Below, one piece after another: positions 36,484 through 45,382 of a DNA stretch of 64,000 bases. The notes beneath the pieces were generated by a model, which ran no database searches, was not told where the DNA came from, and saw only the letters and a program-made list of their open reading frames with translations. Origin of the DNA: Pseudomonas aegrilactucae (GTDB lineage Bacteria; Pseudomonadota; Gammaproteobacteria; Pseudomonadales; Pseudomonadaceae). Location of the stretch: NCBI RefSeq assembly GCF_019168305.1, contig NZ_JAHTBI010000010.1, positions 124,001 to 188,000 on the forward strand, given 5' to 3'. A program made the translations under genes and the position numbers. The number at the start of each line of letters is the position of its first letter. The stretch's first letter is position 1.

Positions 36484-37632
36484 CTAGAAGGCCGCCTTGA
36501 AGATTGCTTCGATCTCCACCTGGCTGGCCGGGCGCGGGTTGGTCAGCCCGCACGCATCCTTCAGTGCATTGGCCGCCAGTGTCGGTACATCTTCCACCCG
36601 CGCGCCCAGCACCTCGAGCCCCGGCGGAATCTCGATATCATCGCTCAACTGCACGATCGCCCTGATCGCCGCCTCAGCGCCCTGCCCCGCATTCAATCCT
36701 TCCACCGGCACCCCCATGGCCCTGGCCACATCACGCAGGCGCACAGCACTGACGGCCGCGTTGAAACGCTGCACGTGCGGCAGGAGCACGGCGTTGCACA
36801 CCCCATGCGGCAAGTCGTAGAAGCCGCCAAGCTGGTGCGCCATCGCATGCACGAACCCCAGTGAGGCGTTATTGAACGCCATGCCCGCCAGGAATTGCGC
36901 ATACGCCATGTTCTCGCGTGCCGTCAGGTCGTGACCATCCGCCACCGCCTGGCGCAGGTTGCGGCTGATCAGCTCGATGGCTTTCAGCGCACAGGCATCG
37001 GTGATCGGCGTCGCGGCGGTCGACACGTAGGCCTCGATGGCGTGGGTCAACGCGTCCATCCCGGTAGCCGCGGTCAGTCCCTTGGGCATGCCGACCATCA
37101 GCGCCGGATCGTTGACCGACAGCAACGGCGTGACGTTGCGATCGACGATGGCCATTTTCACGTGACGCGCCTCGTCGGTGATGATGCAGAAGCGCGTCAT
37201 CTCACTGGCCGTGCCGGCCGTGGTGTTGATCGCGATCAACGGCAGTTGCGGCTTGGCCGAGCGGTCGACACCTTCGTAGTCGCTGATATGCCCGCCGTTG
37301 GTGGCGCACAGCGCAATGCCCTTGGCGCAGTCGTGCGGCGAACCACCGCCCAGCGAGATGACGAAGTCACAGCGCTCACGCTGCAGCATCGCCAGGCCCT
37401 GTTCGACATTGGCGATGCTCGGGTTGGGCTTGGCCCCGTCGAACACCACCGAATCGATGTCGCGCACCGCCAGTTGCTCGGCGATGCGCTGCGCCACACC
37501 GGCCTTGGCCAGCCCTGCGTCGGTGACGATCAAGGCTTTGGCGAAACCGTAGCCGACAATCGCGGTCATGGCTTCATCGAGGCAATCGATGCCCATGATG
37601 TTGACGGCTGGAATGAAAAACGTGCTGCTCAT
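36484..37632 (-). CDS. Iron-containing alcohol dehydrogenase (YiaY/AdhB-like)
   Basis: A 382-residue group III NAD-dependent alcohol dehydrogenase. NAD-binding [11 protein letters not shown] (near residue 95), [14 protein letters not shown] (near 137), and the iron ligands in [19 protein letters not shown] (near 260-280) are intact. It probably oxidises or reduces short-chain alcohols and aldehydes. ATG 37632 follows AGGGATACCGCC. It lies 76 bases after ilvA on the same strand, with no metabolic link obvious. Several paralogues exist in this genus, so no specific substrate is assigned. Confidence 0.9.
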   Translation of the reverse strand: MSSTFFIPAVNIMGIDCLDEAMTAIVGYGFAKALIVTDAGLAKAGVAQRIAEQLAVRDIDSVVFDGAKPNPSIANVEQGLAMLQRERCDFVISLGGGSPHDCAKGIALCATNGGHISDYEGVDRSAKPQLPLIAINTTAGTASEMTRFCIITDEARHVKMAIVDRNVTPLLSVNDPALMVGMPKGLTAATGMDALTHAIEAYVSTAATPITDACALKAIELISRNLRQAVADGHDLTARENMAYAQFLAGMAFNNASLGFVHAMAHQLGGFYDLPHGVCNAVLLPHVQRFNAAVSAVRLRDVARAMGVPVEGLNAGQGAEAAIRAIVQLSDDIEIPPGLEVLGARVEDVPTLAANALKDACGLTNPRPASQVEIEAIFKAAF

Positions 37633-37708
37633 GGCGGTATCCCTCAGGCTTTATCTCTGCCTCAAGGATCCGCCCATGGCTGGCTGCGCATGTTGATCTG
37701 CGGCAAAT

Positions 37709-39271
37709 TCACCCAAGAAACAGCCGATAGGCCGGGTTGTCGGTCTCGTCCCAGTACCGGTAGCCCATGCTTTCCAGGCTGACCGGCAACTGCGCCAGTT
37801 CATCGGCTGGCACTTGCAAGGCCACGAATACCCGCGCTTCGGCGGCGCCGTGGTTGCGGTAATGGAACAGGCTGATGTTCCAGCGCTTGCCCAGACGCTC
37901 GAGAAACCCGAGCAAGGCCCCTGGCCGCTCCGGGAACTCGAAGCGCAGTACCCGTTCATCCGTCGAAGGCATCGCATGCCCCCCTACGGTATGGCGGATA
38001 TGCAGCTTGGCCAGTTCGTTCTCGGTCAGGTCCAGTACCTCGTAGCCCTGCCCCTGCAAGCTGGCGAGCAACTGCTGGCGCGGGTCGGTCTGCGGGTGAG
38101 TCTGCACGCCGACGAACAGGCGCGCTTGCTTGCCAGGCTGGTAGCGGTAATTGAACTCGGTGATCTGGCGCTTGCCCAGTGCCTGGCAGAAGGCGCGGAA
38201 GCTGCCCGGTTGCTCGGGGATGGTCACGGCGATCACGGCCTCGCGCTGCTCACCCAGCTCGGCACGTTCGGCCACATGGCGCAAACGGTCGAAGTTGACG
38301 TTGGCACCAGAGTCGATCGCCACCAGGGTCTGGCCCTGCACGCCGCCCCTGGCGACATACTTCTTGATCCCGGCCACGGCCAGCGCGCCGGACGGTTCGG
38401 TGATCGAGCGGGTATCGTCGTAGATGTCCTTGATCGCGGCACACAGCTCATCGCTGCTGACCGTGATGACCTCGTCCACATAGTGGCGGCACACATCGAA
38501 GCAGTGCGCGCCGATCTGGGCGACGGCTACGCCGTCGGCGAAGGTGCCGACCTGTGGCAGCACCACCCGCTCGCCGGCCGCCAGCGCGGCTTGAAGGCAG
38601 TTGGAGTCATGCGGTTCAACGCCGATCACCCGGACCTCGGGGCGCAAGTACTTGACGTAGGCGGCGATACCCGCGATCAGGCCGCCGCCCCCTACCGGCA
38701 CGAAGATCGCATCCAGCGCGCCGGGTTGCTGGCGCAGGATCTCCATGGCCACGGTGCCTTGCCCGGCGATCACGTCCGGGTCGTCGTAGGGCGGCACGAA
38801 GGTCGCACCTTCGCGCTGGGCCAGTTGCAGCGCATGGGCCAGTGCCCGCGGAAAGCTGTCCCCGTGCAGCACCACCTGCCCACCGCGCGAGCGCACGCCC
38901 TCGATCTTGAGCGCAGGTGTAGTGGTGGGCATGACGATAGTGGCCTGAATGCCCAGCTCGCGGGCTGCCAGTGCCACGCCCTGGGCGTGGTTGCCGGCAG
39001 AGGCGGTGATCACGCCGCGCTCGCGCTGGGCAGTGGTCAACCGGCTCAGACGGGTGTAGGCGCCGCGGATCTTGAAGGAGAAGGTGGGCTGCAGGTCTTC
39101 ACGCTTGAGCAGCACCGTATTGCCCAGCGCGGCCGACAGTGCGCGGGCGGGCTGCAAGGGGGTTTCGATGGCCAGGTCATACACGGGTGCAGCGAGAATC
39201 CTGCGCACGTAGTCCGACAGCAGGTGGGTCGCGGTCGTCGCAGTGCTTGGGCAAGGGGTAAGGCTGGTCAT
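37709..39271 (-). CDS. ilvA: Threonine dehydratase, biosynthetic
   Basis: A 520-residue PLP enzyme that turns threonine into 2-oxobutyrate, the first step of isoleucine synthesis. Lys in FSFKIRGAY (near residue 63) holds PLP, with the phosphate loop GGGGLIAG near 193. Two C-terminal ACT-like regulatory domains (about 340-410 and 435-520) give isoleucine feedback inhibition, as in the biosynthetic long form. ATG 39271 with CAGGAG upstream. The leader has an Ile-rich peptide and terminator, so expression is probably attenuated by charged tRNA-Ile. P. putida strains usually have more than one ilvA. Confidence 0.95.
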   Translation of the reverse strand: MTSLTPCPSTATTATHLLSDYVRRILAAPVYDLAIETPLQPARALSAALGNTVLLKREDLQPTFSFKIRGAYTRLSRLTTAQRERGVITASAGNHAQGVALAARELGIQATIVMPTTTPALKIEGVRSRGGQVVLHGDSFPRALAHALQLAQREGATFVPPYDDPDVIAGQGTVAMEILRQQPGALDAIFVPVGGGGLIAGIAAYVKYLRPEVRVIGVEPHDSNCLQAALAAGERVVLPQVGTFADGVAVAQIGAHCFDVCRHYVDEVITVSSDELCAAIKDIYDDTRSITEPSGALAVAGIKKYVARGGVQGQTLVAIDSGANVNFDRLRHVAERAELGEQREAVIAVTIPEQPGSFRAFCQALGKRQITEFNYRYQPGKQARLFVGVQTHPQTDPRQQLLASLQGQGYEVLDLTENELAKLHIRHTVGGHAMPSTDERVLRFEFPERPGALLGFLERLGKRWNISLFHYRNHGAAEARVFVALQVPADELAQLPVSLESMGYRYWDETDNPAYRLFLG

Positions 39272-39311
39272 CGATGACTCCTGGTTTTTTGAAGTGCCCA
39301 GGAGTCAGAGA

Positions 39312-39337
39312 GAAAAAACCCGCCTCCAGGGCGGGTT
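39312..39337 (-). terminator. Attenuator terminator in the ilvA leader
   Basis: On the minus strand AACCCGCC, TGGA, GGCGGGTT then TTTTT, 17 bases after the leader peptide stop and 41 before ilvA. Its position between leader and structural gene is that of a transcription attenuator. Confidence 0.85.
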
Positions 39338-39353
39338 AGGTGCAAGGTGCTCG

Positions 39354-39419
39354 CTAGCCCGCCAATCTGATAATGGCGGTAATAATGCTGTGCGAAGGCA
39401 ACGTTGCGAATAAGGTCAT
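39354..39419 (-). CDS. ilvA leader peptide (attenuation)
   Basis: A 21-residue peptide, MTLFATLPSHSIITAIIRLAG. Four of 21 codons are Ile, in two pairs (II-TA-II), with two Thr and three Leu: a classic ribosome-stalling leader for an isoleucine gene. It ends in TAG just before the terminator hairpin. There is almost no 5' untranslated region, because the promoter -10 ends eight bases before the ATG, so it would be translated from a leaderless or near-leaderless mRNA. No Shine-Dalgarno is seen. The call rests on codon content and on the promoter-peptide-terminator order. Confidence 0.8.
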   Translation of the reverse strand: MTLFATLPSHSIITAIIRLAG

Positions 39420-39426
39420 GGCAGCG

Positions 39427-39455
39427 AAATTAGCCCAGCGGTTTTTCCAAGTCAA
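39427..39455 (-). promoter_or_regulatory. Sigma70 promoter of ilvA leader
   Basis: On the minus strand TTGACT (39450-39455), a 17-base spacer, TAATTT (39427-39432). This predicts a start near 39420, at the leader peptide ATG. Confidence 0.8.
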
Positions 39456-39545
39456 TCATTCATTTGCGGCCCCCCTGCGGCCTGACGCCGAACTACACAG
39501 GCTGACAACGCCGAGGCCATGGTGCTCGGGCCTGAACAAACCTGC

Positions 39546-39580
39546 GCCTGCCCATTCGAGGTTGACTCGAATGGGCAGGC
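39546..39580 (-). terminator. Long hairpin after the DUF3313 lipoprotein gene
   Basis: GCCTGCCCATTCGAG, GTTGA, CTCGAATGGGCAGGC: a perfect 15-bp stem starting eight bases beyond the stop at 39588. No clear T tract; probably the lipoprotein gene's transcript end. Confidence 0.7.
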
Positions 39581-39587
39581 CGCGGGC

Positions 39588-40259
39588 TCAGCGCGCCTTG
39601 AGCTTGAGGTACGACTGGTGCAGGTCGGAGGCCCAGCCATCGAGCACGGTCTTCACATCGTCAGCCTTCATCACCTGGCTGTCGTTCTCCAGCGGTTTGC
39701 CACTGCCCTTGCGCACCACCTGGGCCAGCACCTTGTTGCTGCCACCGTCGAGAAACTGCGCCTCGGTGGCGATATCGGTTTCCTGGTCACGAATGCCCGA
39801 CGCGGTGCTCACCGCTGCCGCCACCAGCGCCACCGGGATCACCTCGTAGGCCTTGAGGCCCTCAGTCTTGCTGCTCACCGCAGTAATCGCAGGGCGCACC
39901 ACGATCACCCCCGGGCCAGGCCCGGTTGCCAGCGGCAGCGACTTGCCCAGCTCACGCTTGAGTGCCTGGTCATAATACTGGGTGATGCCCTGCAGGGTGC
40001 CTTGCGGAATCCGCGCAGTCGGCGCCGGCTTGGGATACAACTGGCTAGGCTCGATGTACACGCTGGTGTAGCGATCAATCTTCAGGCTCGGATCGATCCA
40101 GCGCATCACGGTGGCCCCGGAGGGGGACTTGCTTTCGCTCAGATGGCTGTAGTCCTTGAGAAACCCCGAGTACTCGTCCGGCTGCACGGTACTGCTTGAG
40201 CAACCGGCCAAGCCTAGCCCGGTCAGGCACAAGGTGCCTATGATCAATGCGTGTTTCAT
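39588..40259 (-). CDS. DUF3313 lipoprotein
   Basis: A 223-residue lipoprotein: MKHALIIGTLCLTGLGLAGCSSS is a lipobox with Cys 20. The mature part fits DUF3313 (SGFLKDYSHLSE, then YTSVYIEPSQLYP, and VVRPAITAVSSK). These proteins are thought to sit in the outer membrane or periplasm; function unknown. Ser/Gln follow the Cys, which favours outer-membrane sorting. Single gene, divergent from the DUF1345 gene. Confidence 0.88.
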   Translation of the reverse strand: MKHALIIGTLCLTGLGLAGCSSSTVQPDEYSGFLKDYSHLSESKSPSGATVMRWIDPSLKIDRYTSVYIEPSQLYPKPAPTARIPQGTLQGITQYYDQALKRELGKSLPLATGPGPGVIVVRPAITAVSSKTEGLKAYEVIPVALVAAAVSTASGIRDQETDIATEAQFLDGGSNKVLAQVVRKGSGKPLENDSQVMKADDVKTVLDGWASDLHQSYLKLKAR

Positions 40260-40341
40260 GCTGTCGCTCCATGTGGTGCCTGAAGAAAGGCTTCATAGGT
40301 ATAGGCTACAGTTGCTCGTGCATCCATCGACGTGAGGCAAC

Positions 40342-40989
40342 ATGGCTTTCCACAAACTGGCCCGCACCCATCCGCGCCTTAGCGCCGCCGCATTGCTTGG
40401 CTGCCTGGGCGGCCTCTTCGTCCCCGCCGACGACCTGGTGCAGCATGTACTTGCCGGCTGGAACATCGGGGTGTGGATCTACCTTGCACTGGTGCTATGG
40501 CTGACCCTTGGCTCAAACCCCGCGCACGTTCGCAAGGTGGCCTCCATCGAGGATGAAAACGCCGGCCTCGTGCTGTTTACCGTCAGCATTGCCGCCATTG
40601 CCAGCCTTGCCGCCGTCACTCTTCAACTGGCCGGCAGCCGTGGCCTGAGCGGTACCGCCCAGGCCCTTCATTACCTGTACACGGGCTTGACGGTGGCCGG
40701 CTCATGGCTGCTGATCGGCACTGTTTTCAGCCTGCATTACGCGCGCCTTTTCTATACCGGCAGCGACGCGCAACCCGCCCTGCGGTTCGCCGATGGCGAG
40801 CGCGAGCCCGACTACTGGGACTTTCACTACTTCTCGTTCACCATCAGTGTTGCAGTGCAAACCTCGGACGTAGGCGTGGCCGGCCGCACCCTGCGCCGCA
40901 TCGTGCTGGCCCATTCGGTGATCGGGTTCGTGTTCAACACCGCGATACTGGGCTTCACCATCAATATCGCCGCCGGCCTATTGAGCTGA
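40342..40989 (+). CDS. DUF1345 membrane protein
   Basis: A 215-residue protein with about four or five hydrophobic segments. DUF1345 marks: [30 protein letters not shown] and [54 protein letters not shown], the latter like the pore region of small ion channels. Function unknown. ATG 40342 with GAGGCAAC upstream. A remnant of an aminotransferase gene converges on it. Confidence 0.85.
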   Translation: MAFHKLARTHPRLSAAALLGCLGGLFVPADDLVQHVLAGWNIGVWIYLALVLWLTLGSNPAHVRKVASIEDENAGLVLFTVSIAAIASLAAVTLQLAGSRGLSGTAQALHYLYTGLTVAGSWLLIGTVFSLHYARLFYTGSDAQPALRFADGEREPDYWDFHYFSFTISVAVQTSDVGVAGRTLRRIVLAHSVIGFVFNTAILGFTINIAAGLLS

Positions 40990-41003
40990 ACGAGCGCAGT
41001 CCA

Positions 41004-41078
41004 TCACGTGCGCGGCGCAGCCTGCGATGCGTCGGCGCCTTCACCGGCGATGCGTTGGGTCAGGGCGGAAAAATCCAT
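41004..41078 (-). pseudogene. N-terminal remnant of an AruH-like aminotransferase gene
   Basis: A 24-codon frame, MDFSALTQRIAGEGADASQAAPRT, preceded by a strong AAGGAG site nine bases from the ATG. The first 17 residues resemble the start of PLP aminotransferases of the arginine-pyruvate type (typically ...TQRIAG-GA-AWDIHYRA). After GADA the similarity stops and a stop codon follows at 41004. This looks like the intact start of a gene whose body was deleted, with the junction near 41027. A genuine micropeptide is the alternative. The rest of 40990-41366 shows no other gene. Confidence 0.45.
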
Positions 41079-41366
41079 GGCAGCGTCTCCTTGACGAAGC
41101 CGTTGGTCTGAAAGCTCAAGCCAGGCATCCGGGCCGATTGCGAGTAAAACCAGCAGATCATGCCGGGGGGGCAGCGCAATGGGCCAGACGCAAACGCTTG
41201 CGTGGCAGCTGCCCATGTGACGCCCGTCATACATCCGCCAACACCCAGAAAATACGGGCCTGCCAGGCGCCACCGAGATGCTATGGTTAGTGTCTTGCCC
41301 GACCCCGAGAAGTCGCCGGCACAGCCATGCTCAAGGGTATCGGTTCAGCAGTACAAGGAGGCTGGC

Positions 41367-41624
41367 ATGAACAAACTGACTTTCCCAAGCGCCTGCCAGA
41401 TGATGCGTTGGCATTTCCATCCGCTGGGTTTCGAGGCGAGCATGGACGCCCCGCGCAGCATGGTGGCCCGGCTGTTCGACCGGGCCACGGGCGAAACCTT
41501 GCTGGCGATAGCCGGGATCCCGTGCGCCACGCTGATGGCGGCCGCTGACGTGGAACGCATCATCGAAGCGGTCGAAGACGAGCTCGATGCATTCCAACCC
41601 TCGTGTACGTTGCGCTCGGCCTGA
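41367..41624 (+). CDS. DUF1652 small protein
   Basis: An 85-residue soluble protein confined to pseudomonads. Core: MMRWHFHPLGFEASMDAPRSMVARLFDRATGETLLAIAGIPC, followed by an acidic helix (ADVERIIEAVEDELDAF). Function unknown; no signal peptide or metal motif. ATG 41367 is 6-7 bases after AAGGAGG. It ends three bases before the convergent mucR-like stop. Confidence 0.85.
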   Translation: MNKLTFPSACQMMRWHFHPLGFEASMDAPRSMVARLFDRATGETLLAIAGIPCATLMAAADVERIIEAVEDELDAFQPSCTLRSA

Positions 41625-41627
41625 ATG

Positions 41628-43706
41628 TCAGGCCTTGGCCAGTGACAGTTTCTCGATATCGGCGATGAAGCGCTCCGCCGGCATGGGCTGGCCCAGCAGA
41701 TAGCCTTGCAGCGAATCACACCCCAGCCGGGTCAGGAAGTCCTGCTGGCGATCGGTTTCCACCCCTTCGGCAACAATCCGCAGCCCCAGTGCCTGGCCCA
41801 GTGCCACGATCGCAGAGACGATCGCGGCATCGTCGCTGTCCTGCTCGAGGTCACGTACAAATCCCCGATCGATCTTGAGCTCGTTGGCTGGCAGGCGCTT
41901 GAGGTACATCAGGCTCGAGTAACCGGTGCCAAAATCATCGATGGACAAGTCGACCCCCATGTCCGAAAGGCGTTGCAGCACCATCAGGCTGGCGTCGGCA
42001 TCGCGCATGGCGGTGGTCTCGGTGATTTCCAGGGTCAGGCTGTTGGCGGGCAAGCCGTGGCGCTGCAGCGTGGCGGCGACGCTGTCGACCAGCCCGGCAT
42101 GGCAGAACTGGATCGCCGACAGGTTTACTGCAATGCGCCAGTCCTTATGCCCCTGGTCCATCCAGATACGCATCTGGCGACAGGCTTCATCCAGCACCCA
42201 GTCGCCGATCGGGACGATCAGCCCGGTCTTTTCCGCCAGGGCGATAAAACGGTCCGGCAGCAACAGCCCCTGTTGCGGGTGCTCCCAGCGCAACAAGGCT
42301 TCAGCGCCAATGGGGTGACGGCCAACGGCATCGAACTTGGGCTGGTAAAACAGACGGAACTGGCCCTGTTCCAGGCCCATGCGCAGGTCTTGCAGCAGTT
42401 GCAGCTGCATGCGCGCGTTGCTGTTCATGGACACATCGAAAAAGCTGTAGGCGTTCTTGCCGGCGCTTTTGGCGTGGTACATAGCCGCGTCTGCGTTGCG
42501 CAGCAGCTCCAGCTGATCGCTGCCGTTGCCAGGGTACAGCACGATACCGACGCTGGCGGAGATCTGCAGGCTCTGTTCGGCCACGCGAAACGGTCGCGAC
42601 ACCAGGTTGACCTGCTTGGCGGCAACGCCCACGGCATCCTCCGGCTCGCCCAGTTCGACCAGCAGTACGAATTCATCGCCACCGATGCGCGCCAGGGTGT
42701 CCTGGCTGTGCAGGTGCCCCCGCAGGCGCAGCGCGACTTCCTTGAGCAACTGGTCGCCGGTGTGGTGGCCGAAGGCGTCGTTGACCGGCTTGAAACCATC
42801 CAGGTCGATGAACATCAGCGCAAAGCCACCACCCTGCTCCGCCACCTTGGCGATTGCCTGGTCGATACGATCTGCCAGCAGCGTACGGTTGGGCAGCCCG
42901 GTGAGGGTGTCGTGCAGGGCCAGTTGGGTGAGCTCCTGGTTGGCCAGGGTCAGCGATTGCGCCAGGTCTGCGGTGCGCGCCTCGAGCCGCGCGTCCAGCA
43001 CCGAAGTCAGCAGCGCCACCGCCAGCACCGCCAGGGTGGTGATCAGCACCAGGTAGTCCAGGCCGTTGCCACTCAAGCCGCCGTCGATGGCACCGCAGAA
43101 GCTGCCGTCCGGGAAGCTGGCGGCGGCCATGCCGGTGTAGTGCATGCCGACGATCGCTCCGCCCATCACCACCGCCGCGCCACCGCGGATCTGGCGCACA
43201 TAGGGCGTGCTGCGGCGCAGGCGGAAGGCAATCCACAAGGCCGCCACCGAGGCGCCCACGGCGATCAGCAACGAGGCAGCGAACAGCAGCGGGTCGTACT
43301 CGATGCCAGGCTGCATCTGCATGGCGGCCATGCCGGTGTAATGCATGCAACTGATGCCCGCGCCCATGATCAGCGCGCCCAGCGCCAGTACCCTGGCGGG
43401 CAGGCTGGGCTGGCTGACCAGCCATAGTGCAAAGCCCGAAGACAGCACTGCGATCAACAGCGAGAGCAACGTGAGGGTGAGGTCGTAGCCCAGCTCGATG
43501 GGCAGACTGAAGGCAAGCATGCCGATGAAGTGCATCGACCAGATGCCGGTACCCAGGGCAAACGCGCCACCCACCATCCACAGGTAGGCCGACCGGCCCT
43601 TGGCCGTGGCGATCCGACCGGTCAGGTCCAGCGCGGTATAGGACGCCAGGATCGCCACGCACAGCGAAATCAGAACCAGTGATGGAGAGTAACTACCGTT
43701 GAGCAT
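41628..43706 (-). CDS. mucR: MHYT-GGDEF-EAL c-di-GMP protein, MucR-like
   Basis: A 692-residue inner-membrane protein. Seven helices with three MHYT-type motifs (MHFIGM, MHYTGM, MHYTGM) near residues 58, 121 and 188 form the sensor domain, proposed to bind metal and sense O2, CO or NO. GGDEF domain about 265-425 with intact RIGGDEF; EAL domain about 440-690 with EALLRW, DDFGTGYSSL and the catalytic metal residues apparently present, so it may both make and break c-di-GMP. Length and layout match P. aeruginosa MucR, which feeds c-di-GMP to alginate synthesis. Confidence 0.9.
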   Translation of the reverse strand: MLNGSYSPSLVLISLCVAILASYTALDLTGRIATAKGRSAYLWMVGGAFALGTGIWSMHFIGMLAFSLPIELGYDLTLTLLSLLIAVLSSGFALWLVSQPSLPARVLALGALIMGAGISCMHYTGMAAMQMQPGIEYDPLLFAASLLIAVGASVAALWIAFRLRRSTPYVRQIRGGAAVVMGGAIVGMHYTGMAAASFPDGSFCGAIDGGLSGNGLDYLVLITTLAVLAVALLTSVLDARLEARTADLAQSLTLANQELTQLALHDTLTGLPNRTLLADRIDQAIAKVAEQGGGFALMFIDLDGFKPVNDAFGHHTGDQLLKEVALRLRGHLHSQDTLARIGGDEFVLLVELGEPEDAVGVAAKQVNLVSRPFRVAEQSLQISASVGIVLYPGNGSDQLELLRNADAAMYHAKSAGKNAYSFFDVSMNSNARMQLQLLQDLRMGLEQGQFRLFYQPKFDAVGRHPIGAEALLRWEHPQQGLLLPDRFIALAEKTGLIVPIGDWVLDEACRQMRIWMDQGHKDWRIAVNLSAIQFCHAGLVDSVAATLQRHGLPANSLTLEITETTAMRDADASLMVLQRLSDMGVDLSIDDFGTGYSSLMYLKRLPANELKIDRGFVRDLEQDSDDAAIVSAIVALGQALGLRIVAEGVETDRQQDFLTRLGCDSLQGYLLGQPMPAERFIADIEKLSLAKA

Positions 43707-43851
43707 GAAGTTCCAAGGCCCGGTGAACGGGCGCTGTCCCGGCCCGGATAAAAGCCGATGATTGTACTCAACCTTTAGCGAAACGCACGGAGTTTCAGCG
43801 GCTTCGGGGGTTTTTCTGGCGAATGGCCATTAGCCGGGATCATTGCCTTGC

Positions 43852-43879
43852 CCCCTTCGCTGGCAAGCCGGCGAAGGGG
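43852..43879. repeat. Single REP hairpin after opmB
   Basis: CCCCTTCGCTGGCAAGCC, then GGCGAAGGGG: one short REP-like stem, 16 bases beyond the opmB stop. Likely the end of the mux operon transcript. Confidence 0.65.
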
Positions 43880-43894
43880 CCAGTGCAGCCCACC

Positions 43895-45382
43895 TCAGGG
43901 CTCGGGCTTGAACGCCACCTGCTCATCCCACCCGCCACCCAGCGCCGCAATCAGTTGCACGCTGGCCACCAGGCGCCCCTGCAACAGGTTCAACGCGCTG
44001 CGCTCGTTGCTAAGCGCCGTGGCCTGCACGTTCACCACGTCCAGGTAACCGATCAGCCCGGCCTTGTACTGGTTCTCGGTCAGGCGCAGCGATTCGCGCG
44101 CCGAGGCCAGCGCTTCATCGCGCACCTGCGCCTCGTCGGCATACACCTTCAACTGCACCAGGTAGTTCTCCACTTCCTGGAAACCCACCAGCACGCTCTG
44201 GCGGTACTGCGCCACGGTCTGGTCGTACACAGCCTTGGTGCGGTCCACCTCGGCCGAGCGCTTGCCCGCATCGAACAGGGTCATCGCCAGTTGCGGCCCC
44301 ACCGACCAGAAACGGTTGGGCAAGCTGATCCAGTCGCTGAAGCTGCTACTGCTGTAACCGCCGCTCAGGCTCAGCGTCAGGTCCGGGAAATACGCTGCGC
44401 GTGCCACGCCGATGCTGGCATTGGCCGCCATCACCTTGCGTTCGGCCGAGGCAATATCGGGGCGGCGCTCCAGCAACTGCGACGGCAAGGCCAGCGGGAT
44501 CTGAGGCAACTGCGGTATCTCGGTGCTCGGCGCCAGGGCAAACTCGGCCGGGGCCTTGCCCATCAGTACCGCAATCGCGTTCTCGAACTGCGCACGCTGC
44601 CAGATCAGGTCGATCAGGTCAGCCTGGGTGCTCTTGAGCTGGGTCTGCGCCTGGGCCACCGCATCCTTGCCCGAGACGCCGGCACGGTACTGGTTCTGGG
44701 TCATGGTCAACGAGCGCTGATACGCCGCCAGCGTCGCTTCGAGCAGGCGTTTCTGCTCGTCGATCACGCGCAACTGCAGGTAATTCTGTACCAGCTCCGA
44801 CTGCAGGCTCAGGCGAATCGCCGCCAGGTCGGCGAAGCTCGCCTCGGCGCTGGCTTGATCGGCGTTCAGGCCTTCGCGCAGCTTGCCCCACAGGTCCGCT
44901 TCCCAGCTCACCCCCAGCTGCGTGCTGTAGGTGTCGCGAATACCGCTACTGTTGTTGCTCAGGCTCGAACTGCTGCTGCCGGTACCCTGGCTGGAGCGGG
45001 TCTTGCCTGCGGTCAGGTCCAGGGTCGGGAACAGCGACGCACGCGAGGCACGCACCAGGGTCTGGGCCTGACGGTACTGCGCCTCGTACTGCGCCACCGT
45101 CTGGTTGCCAGCGTTGAGCTGCTGCACCAGGCCGTTGAGCCGGGCATCGCCGTACAGCTCCCACCAGGCGCCACGCGCGATTGCGTCCGACGGGTTGGCC
45201 GCAGTCCAGCCTTCGGCATGCTTGAACGCTACCGGCTCCGGCGCGGAGGGTCGATGGTAATCAGGGCTCAAGGTACAGGCGCTGAGCATCGCCAGGCACA
45301 GTGCGCTGGCCAGCAACCGCGAGCCGCGTGCCGCCAGCACCGGCTGCAGCGAAGGTTGGCAACGTTTGGCAATTGGGGTCAT
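43895..45382 (-). CDS. opmB: OpmB-like outer-membrane efflux lipoprotein
   Basis: A 495-residue TolC/OprM-family channel. Lipoprotein signal: LLASALCLAMLSACTLSPDYHRP, Cys near residue 36. Two outer-membrane efflux repeats (about 80-285 and 295-480) with coiled-coil helices; PSQLLERRPDIASAERKVMAANASIGVARAAYFP is the family signature. ATG 45382 overlaps the muxC stop (ATGA). Last gene of muxA-muxB-muxC-opmB; it supplies the outer-membrane exit for the MuxABC pump. Confidence 0.92.
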   Translation of the reverse strand: MTPIAKRCQPSLQPVLAARGSRLLASALCLAMLSACTLSPDYHRPSAPEPVAFKHAEGWTAANPSDAIARGAWWELYGDARLNGLVQQLNAGNQTVAQYEAQYRQAQTLVRASRASLFPTLDLTAGKTRSSQGTGSSSSSLSNNSSGIRDTYSTQLGVSWEADLWGKLREGLNADQASAEASFADLAAIRLSLQSELVQNYLQLRVIDEQKRLLEATLAAYQRSLTMTQNQYRAGVSGKDAVAQAQTQLKSTQADLIDLIWQRAQFENAIAVLMGKAPAEFALAPSTEIPQLPQIPLALPSQLLERRPDIASAERKVMAANASIGVARAAYFPDLTLSLSGGYSSSSFSDWISLPNRFWSVGPQLAMTLFDAGKRSAEVDRTKAVYDQTVAQYRQSVLVGFQEVENYLVQLKVYADEAQVRDEALASARESLRLTENQYKAGLIGYLDVVNVQATALSNERSALNLLQGRLVASVQLIAALGGGWDEQVAFKPEP

